Origin: Bacteroidia bacterium
GTDB lineage: Bacteria; Bacteroidota; Bacteroidia; Bacteroidales; Paludibacteraceae
Direction of reading: 5' to 3'
Length of the DNA: 64,000 nucleotides
NCBI GenBank assembly: GCA_009929375.1
Contig: SAAO01000010.1
Location: forward strand, 33,429-97,428
Under the pieces are notes generated by a model, which was not told where the DNA came from, did not search any database, and saw only the letters and a program-made list of their open reading frames with translations. A program made the translations under genes and the position numbers. Below, one piece after another: positions 58,673-64,000 of the stretch. Each line of letters opens with the position of its first letter. Position 1 is the stretch's first letter.

Positions 58673-59524
58673 ATGCTAAGAATTGCTGTACAAGCCAAAG
58701 GACGTTTATACGAAGAAACAATGTCGCTCCTTACTGAGTCGGGTATCAAACTTGAATCAGGGAAGAGACTATTGCTTTTACCTGCCCGAAATTTTCCGAT
58801 TGAAGTTCTTTTTTTGCGCGACGATGATATTCCACAATCTGTAGCCGATGGAGTAGCCGATATTGGGGTTGTTGGTGAAAATGAATATGCTGAAAAAAAG
58901 AAAAACGTTGTGATTACCCGTCGCTTGGGTTTCAGCAAATGCCGCCTGTCGCTTGCCATTCCAAAAGAACAGGAATACCACAATATTTCATGGTTTAACA
59001 ACAAGGTTATTGCAACTTCATACCCTGAAATCCTGAAAGATTTCCTTGCTGAGAACAATGTAAAAGCCGATATTCACGTGATTACCGGCTCGGTTGAAAT
59101 TGCTCCGGGAATCGGACTTGCCGACGCTATTTTCGACATTGTAAGTTCGGGTAGCACTTTGGTCAGCAATCATCTGAAAGAGGTCGAAGTAATTATGAAG
59201 TCAGAAGCGCTTCTTATTCAGCACCCCGACCTTTCGGCTGAAAAGCAACAAATTCTCGACGAACTACTGTTTCGTATCGAAGCCGTTCAGGTAGCCGAGG
59301 ACAAAAAGTATGTTTTGATGAACGTACCCACTGAGAACATCGAAAAAATCATTGAAGTATTGCCGGGAATGAAAAGTCCGACCATCATGCCGCTTGCCAA
59401 AGAAGGCTGGAATTCGCTTCATGCGGTAATAGATGAAAAAGGCTTCTGGGAAGTAATCGGAAAACTCAAAGCATTGGGTGCAGAAGGCATTTTGGTGATC
59501 CCTATCGAAAAAATGATTCTTTGA
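58673..59524 (+). CDS. hisG: ATP phosphoribosyltransferase (long form)
   Basis: LRIAVQAKGRLYEETMSLL, DIGVVGENEYAE, GLADAIFDIVSSGSTLVSNHLKEVE, C-terminal regulatory domain. Start at ATG 58673. Confidence 0.95.
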   Translation: MLRIAVQAKGRLYEETMSLLTESGIKLESGKRLLLLPARNFPIEVLFLRDDDIPQSVADGVADIGVVGENEYAEKKKNVVITRRLGFSKCRLSLAIPKEQEYHNISWFNNKVIATSYPEILKDFLAENNVKADIHVITGSVEIAPGIGLADAIFDIVSSGSTLVSNHLKEVEVIMKSEALLIQHPDLSAEKQQILDELLFRIEAVQVAEDKKYVLMNVPTENIEKIIEVLPGMKSPTIMPLAKEGWNSLHAVIDEKGFWEVIGKLKALGAEGILVIPIEKMIL

Positions 59525-59555
59525 TAAAGCCGGGAATTCTGTTTTATAACAAAAA

Positions 59556-60317
59556 GTGATGAATCAGAGCGGAGTGCCGGAACAAAAAGTACAATTATGC
59601 ATCGATCAGGGAAATTCCAGTGTAAAAGCAGGAATTTTCTCAGGAGACGATTTGCTTGAGACTTTCAGATTCGACAAATTTACCCGGGAAGCACTCGATA
59701 CAATTGAAATAAAGTACAATATCGGATCTGCAATTATTTCGAGCGTAACCAGCACTGAAGATGAATTAAAAAAGCTTTTTGCAAATAAAAGTATAAATTT
59801 AGTTGTTCTGTCTCATAAAACAAAGTTACCCTTTACAATGGGTTATAATACACCGGAAACACTGGGTAAAGACAGAATAGCCGCAGTAGCCGGAGCTGCA
59901 TTTTTAAAAAAGAATTGCAATCTTCTTGTAATTGATGCCGGAACGGCAATTACTTACGATTTTATAGATAGTAACGGCCACTATCACGGAGGCAATATTG
60001 CACCGGGAATTGACTTAAGACTCAAATCCTTACATCTGTTTACCGGAAAACTTCCACTGGTTGAAGCAAAAAACGAGTTTTCACTTTTGGGAAAAAACAC
60101 AGAGTCTGCCATATTAAATGGTGTTTTAAATGGCATTATTTTCGAAATAAATGGTTACATCGACGCCTTAAAATTTAAATATCCTGAACTTTCAGTATTT
60201 TTAACGGGCGGTAGCACATTTTACTTTGATGGAAAACTAAAAAGTGCCATCTTTGCAGAAAGAAATTTAGTATTAATCGGGCTAAACCGCATACTCCTAT
60301 TCAATGTTCAGAAATAA
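59556..60317 (+). CDS. coaX: Type III pantothenate kinase
   Basis: LCIDQGNSSVKAGIF, TLGKDRIAAVAGA, LLVIDAGTAITYDFI, GGNIAPGIDLRLKSLHLFTGKLP. Confidence 0.94.
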   Translation: MMNQSGVPEQKVQLCIDQGNSSVKAGIFSGDDLLETFRFDKFTREALDTIEIKYNIGSAIISSVTSTEDELKKLFANKSINLVVLSHKTKLPFTMGYNTPETLGKDRIAAVAGAAFLKKNCNLLVIDAGTAITYDFIDSNGHYHGGNIAPGIDLRLKSLHLFTGKLPLVEAKNEFSLLGKNTESAILNGVLNGIIFEINGYIDALKFKYPELSVFLTGGSTFYFDGKLKSAIFAERNLVLIGLNRILLFNVQK

Positions 60318-61554
60318 AATTTTTCTCCTGACTGTTTCATTTGCAGCTATTAGCATTTTCGGTACCGCACAAAACAATACGAATTCGCCTTACACCCGAT
60401 ATGGATACGGCGAAATTCCGGGAACATACTCAGGAGAGCAAAAAGCCATGGGAGGTGTTGCACTTGGGTTGCGTTCGAAAACCGGTGTTAACACCATGAA
60501 TCCGGCCTCGTACAGTTCAGTGGATAGTACCACTTTCATGTTCGATTTAGGCCTTACAGGCTTACTGTCGCGATTCAGTAGCCCGCAAGGAGCAAAAACA
60601 AGCTTCAACGGCAATCTCGATTATCTAAACATGCAGTTTCCTTTAATGAAAAATGTAGGATTCAGTGCAGGGATGCTGCCCTTCTCATTTTCAGGATATA
60701 ACTTTTACAACAACGGAATTCTCCCTTTATCCCAATACCCTGACACCATCACTTCCACACGTACTTATTCCGGCCGTGGCGGTATCAGTCAGGTATATGC
60801 AGGACTTGCCATCGAACTTTTCGACCACATTTCGCTGGGAGCAAACGCATATTATATGTTTGGAAGTGCTGTAAATTCAAGGGAATTACGATTCAGCGAC
60901 TCCAATATTTATGGTTCTGCCCAAAGTGACTCAATCACAGTGAACAGTTTTCGATTTCGATACGGTGCACAATTTTACAATACATTTGCAAAAAAGCATC
61001 ATGTGTCGTTAGGATTAATCTACGAGCCTAAAATAAATCTTAACGCAAAGTACTCTGAAGCTACCGGAAGTGTGCTCACGGAGCTTACTCCCTACGAAGA
61101 AGTACATTCAAAATTCGAAATGCCTGAAATGCTGGGAGCCGGGTTAGCTTATACTTTCGACAAACGACTTACACTCGCTGCCGACTATAGCTTAACAAAA
61201 TGGGGAGACGCCGTGTATATGGGAGTTCGTGACACATTAAATAATCAATCGAAAATTTCTCTTGGTGCCGAATACCAACCCAATGCCCGTGGACGTTATT
61301 ATTATGAAAAGATATATTACAGAGCAGGTTTAAACCTGAGTGATCCGTATTATAAAATTGGAGGAATTCAACAGCCCAAAAACTTTGGCATAACTTTTGG
61401 ATTTGGGTTGCCATTGAAGAATAGCAGTACAGTAGTAAATGCTGCATTCGAATATGGAAAAACAGGTAACGCCGGTAATCTACGCGAAGATTATTTTAAA
61501 TTCACACTTAATGCTGCATTCAACGAACTGTGGTTCTTCAAACGCAAATTGTAA
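60304..61554 (+). CDS. Outer-membrane beta-barrel protein
   Basis: Signal peptide; NTNSPYTRYGYGEIPG, barrel-like alternation, aromatic end (NELWFFKRKL); overlaps coaX by 14 bp. Confidence 0.7.
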   Translation: MFRNKIFLLTVSFAAISIFGTAQNNTNSPYTRYGYGEIPGTYSGEQKAMGGVALGLRSKTGVNTMNPASYSSVDSTTFMFDLGLTGLLSRFSSPQGAKTSFNGNLDYLNMQFPLMKNVGFSAGMLPFSFSGYNFYNNGILPLSQYPDTITSTRTYSGRGGISQVYAGLAIELFDHISLGANAYYMFGSAVNSRELRFSDSNIYGSAQSDSITVNSFRFRYGAQFYNTFAKKHHVSLGLIYEPKINLNAKYSEATGSVLTELTPYEEVHSKFEMPEMLGAGLAYTFDKRLTLAADYSLTKWGDAVYMGVRDTLNNQSKISLGAEYQPNARGRYYYEKIYYRAGLNLSDPYYKIGGIQQPKNFGITFGFGLPLKNSSTVVNAAFEYGKTGNAGNLREDYFKFTLNAAFNELWFFKRKL

Positions 61555-61585
61555 TAAACAAAAAATAAACAATCAATAAAAGAAT

Positions 61586-62995
61586 ATGAAAACTAGAAAC
61601 TTAATCGTAATTCTTTTAAGCCTGGTAATGTTTACCAACTGCTACGCGCAGAAACCCGGCAAAAAAGACAAGAAAAGCAAAAACGCAGAAACAGAAGTTG
61701 TGGCAACTCCTGAAAATGATGTACCTGAAACAGTTGACGAAGCACCTGTTGCTACCGAAGAGTGTTTGATAAACATTAGTTTATTCAACGAATCGGCTAA
61801 AAACAAACAATATGCAGACGCACTTGGTCCCTGGACCAAAGCTTACGAGCAATGCCCCGGAGCTAACCGTGCTATCTACAGCCGTGGACGTGAAATCCTG
61901 CATTGGGAAATTTCACAGGCTAAAGATGATGCCACCTATCAGAAAGTTTTTGATAAACTGATGGGTATGTACGACAATCGTATCAAATACTTTGGAAAAG
62001 ACGAACGCTATCCTACAGCATGGATTCTCGGTCTGAAAGGTATGGATTACATCAATTTTGTAAAAAATGACCCTTTGAAGAAAAAAGCATACGCATGGTT
62101 GGAAAAATCGGTTGATGGTATGGGTGAAAACAGTGAACTTGAAGTAATTCGTTTATTCATTGTAACCTCAAACGAAATCTACAAAGCAGAACCTGCTCAT
62201 GCTGAAAAATACATTAACGACTACGTTAAAGTAAACAGCCTTCTTGATAAAATGGCTAACAACACTGAAAACAAAAATGCTGCAATTGCTGCTCAGGTAA
62301 GAGATGGAGTTGACGCCCTGTTTGTTCAGAGTGGTGCTGCTAATTGCGAAACACTCGATGGTATCTATAAAGATAAAATAGCTCAGAATTCAACCAACGA
62401 AGCATATCTGAACAACGTTATCAGTTTTTACAAACGTATACGTTGTACAACCTCAGATGTTTACTTCCAGGCTGCAGTAGCTGCTCACAAAATCAAACCA
62501 ACAGCTGAATCGGCCAATGCACTTGCTGAAATGTCATACAAAGCTGGCGAGCACAGCAAAGCCATTGCATATTACGATGAAGCTACCAAACTGGCTACTG
62601 AAAAAATGGATAAAGCTGACTACCAGTACAAAATCGCGCAGATTTATTATACTGAAATGAACAATTACCCACGTTCACGTGAGTATGCACGCAATTCACT
62701 GGAATTCAACCCTAACAATGGTAGCGCATATCTTCTGATTGGTATCATGTACGCAAAATCACGCTCAATCTACGACGATCCTGTACTTTCAAAAACAGTT
62801 TATTGGGTAGCTGTTGATAAATTTGTACGTGCAAAACAGGTTGATCCGAGCATTGCCGATGAAGCCAATAAACTCATCAACACATACAGCGGACACTTCC
62901 CAACAAAAGACGATATGTTCTTCCAGCCACAACTTAAAGCCGGATCTACATTCTTTGTAGGAGGTTGGATTGGCGAGAGTACAACCTGTAGATAA
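61586..62995 (+). CDS. Tetratricopeptide repeat exported protein
   Basis: Signal peptide; ALAEMSYKAGEHSKAIAYYDEATKLA, YPRSREYARNSLEFNPNNGSAYLLIG. Confidence 0.8.
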   Translation: MKTRNLIVILLSLVMFTNCYAQKPGKKDKKSKNAETEVVATPENDVPETVDEAPVATEECLINISLFNESAKNKQYADALGPWTKAYEQCPGANRAIYSRGREILHWEISQAKDDATYQKVFDKLMGMYDNRIKYFGKDERYPTAWILGLKGMDYINFVKNDPLKKKAYAWLEKSVDGMGENSELEVIRLFIVTSNEIYKAEPAHAEKYINDYVKVNSLLDKMANNTENKNAAIAAQVRDGVDALFVQSGAANCETLDGIYKDKIAQNSTNEAYLNNVISFYKRIRCTTSDVYFQAAVAAHKIKPTAESANALAEMSYKAGEHSKAIAYYDEATKLATEKMDKADYQYKIAQIYYTEMNNYPRSREYARNSLEFNPNNGSAYLLIGIMYAKSRSIYDDPVLSKTVYWVAVDKFVRAKQVDPSIADEANKLINTYSGHFPTKDDMFFQPQLKAGSTFFVGGWIGESTTCR

Positions 62996-62997
62996 AC

Positions 62998-63573
62998 TTG
63001 AAAAACACAAGATTTACATATAATCCACTCAACATAACAACTGTCCTCACGTCAGTTGTTATGTTGTTTATAATTGCCTGTTCGCCTGTCGAAACAGACA
63101 AAATAGAAGCTATTGTCGATCGTTCTGCGCTGCCAAAACTCAGAGCCACCGAAATAACCACAGTTATTTCTGACTCAGGCATTACACGATATCGGATTTC
63201 AACTCCGCAATGGGATGTGTACGACAAAACAGAACAACCCTATTGGGAGTTTCCAATGGGCATACACTGCGAAAGTTTCGATCAGAATCTGAAAATCGAC
63301 GCAAATATTCACAGCAATTATGCAAAGTTCTATAGCAACCAGCAACTATGGGAGCTAAAGGGAAATGTAAAAATGATGAATATCAAGGGAGAACTTTTTG
63401 AGACAGAACAACTGTTCTGGAACCAGCGGGAAGAGAAACTTTATACCGATAGCATAGTCAAAATCACTCAGGCCACACATATTCTGAATGTGATGGGCTT
63501 CGAATCAAACCAACAAATGACACGCTATAAGTTCCGTAAAACAAACGGAATATTCCCTGTCGAAGAGAAGTAG
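62998..63573 (+). CDS. lptC: LPS export periplasmic protein LptC-like lipoprotein (probable TTG start)
   Basis: Lipobox IIACSP; TRYRISTPQWDVYDKTEQPYWEFPMGIHCESFDQNLKIDANIHSNYAKFY...WELKGNVKMMNIKGELFETEQLFWN. Confidence 0.82.
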   Translation: MKNTRFTYNPLNITTVLTSVVMLFIIACSPVETDKIEAIVDRSALPKLRATEITTVISDSGITRYRISTPQWDVYDKTEQPYWEFPMGIHCESFDQNLKIDANIHSNYAKFYSNQQLWELKGNVKMMNIKGELFETEQLFWNQREEKLYTDSIVKITQATHILNVMGFESNQQMTRYKFRKTNGIFPVEEK

Positions 63574-63594
63574 CAAAACAAACTATTACGATCA

Positions 63595-63632
63595 TAAGAG
63601 GCTCAGAATTCATTTTCTGAGCCTCTTTATTT
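63595..63632 (+). terminator. Intrinsic terminator after lptC
   Basis: aagaggctcagaa-ttcat-tttctgagcctcttt. Confidence 0.88.
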
Positions 63633-63713
63633 TCTACCATACTAAACAAAAAAACAATAAAAGGATCAAACCTGAACTTTGAAACTCTGTAACTTTAAAC
63701 TCCAAAACTTATA

Positions 63714-64000
63714 TTCGGGCGTGCCCCTTCGGGTCGGGCTTTCCGCTACAATGCCGGTATGAAGCTGATTATTGACTAATAAAGCTACACCCGGCATTTC
63801 CGCTGCAATCCCTCACGCATCGCTAACCACAAGTTCTCAGCATTAATCAACCACCCAATAAGCTTCTTTCTGGCTACCATACAAAACCTGTTTATCTTCA
63901 GTCAATAATACTTTCTAATTACTACTTATCTTTTGACTTTCGACTAATTACTACCGACTACTTACTTGTCACTCTCTCACCTTCTCACCTCTCACCTTCT
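63714..64000. repeat. Non-coding repeat-rich region (GGGCGTGCCCCTTCGGGTCGGGCTTTCCGCTACAAT family, then pyrimidine-rich repeats)
   Basis: Repeat-like strings; no coding potential in the ORF track. Confidence 0.6.

Noticed and set aside
7842-59524. A his operon spanning hisH and hisG
   Set aside because: hisH and hisG are about 50 kb apart with unrelated genes between; they are dispersed biosynthetic genes.
1-64000. tRNA/rRNA genes, riboswitches or prophage
   Set aside because: No cloverleaf, T-loop or rRNA-like stretches, no recognisable riboswitch consensus, and no phage structural genes noticed by eye; tRNAscan-SE/Infernal would be needed for a firm negative.

Overview
The window is a typical chromosomal segment from a Bacteroidota (Bacteroidales-like) genome. 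This is inferred from TAnnTTTG-type -7 promoter boxes, DUF4270 and T9SS-sorted proteins, and gene neighbourhoods such as GT5/panC/panD and holA/HsdR_N/amn. About 45 protein genes are supported. They include a truncated MltD-like lytic transglycosylase, MerR, alkaline phosphatase, a YgbA-type Cys-rich protein, panC/panD, hisH, tgt, LptF/G, mgsA, CDF, a Wzz-like protein, a rhomboid, and a glycogen/alpha-glucan block (debranching enzyme, GT4, GH57). They also include tex, holA, AMP nucleosidase, a solo HsdR_N protein, a biotin-dependent acyl-CoA carboxylase operon, ddh, AsmA, NfeD, FloA, a pectin-degradation pair, a GNAT with a Lys-rich tail, a multimodular sialidase, a DPP3-like peptidase, a vWA protein, pirin, a PLP enzyme, pheT, acyl-CoA synthetase, hisG, coaX and lptC. 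One intact IS3-family element is present, with readable inverted repeats, a 3-bp TSD and an A6G frameshift site. No rRNA, tRNA or CRISPR array was recognised. The most interesting non-routine signals are: (i) an unusually long non-coding end of the IS3 element that looks like a self-contained small-RNA gene (promoter box, stem-loop, intrinsic terminator) convergent to the transposase; (ii) a tandem duplication of a 56-aa acidic mini-lipoprotein whose second copy is absent from the ORF track, with a duplicated dyad at the promoter; (iii) six exactly phased 23-bp repeats in a divergent intergenic region; (iv) a tandem pair of small secreted paralogs behind a palindromic promoter; and (v) several dispersed low-complexity or hairpin intergenic repeats. 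All functional statements come from motif reading by eye; no database search was run.
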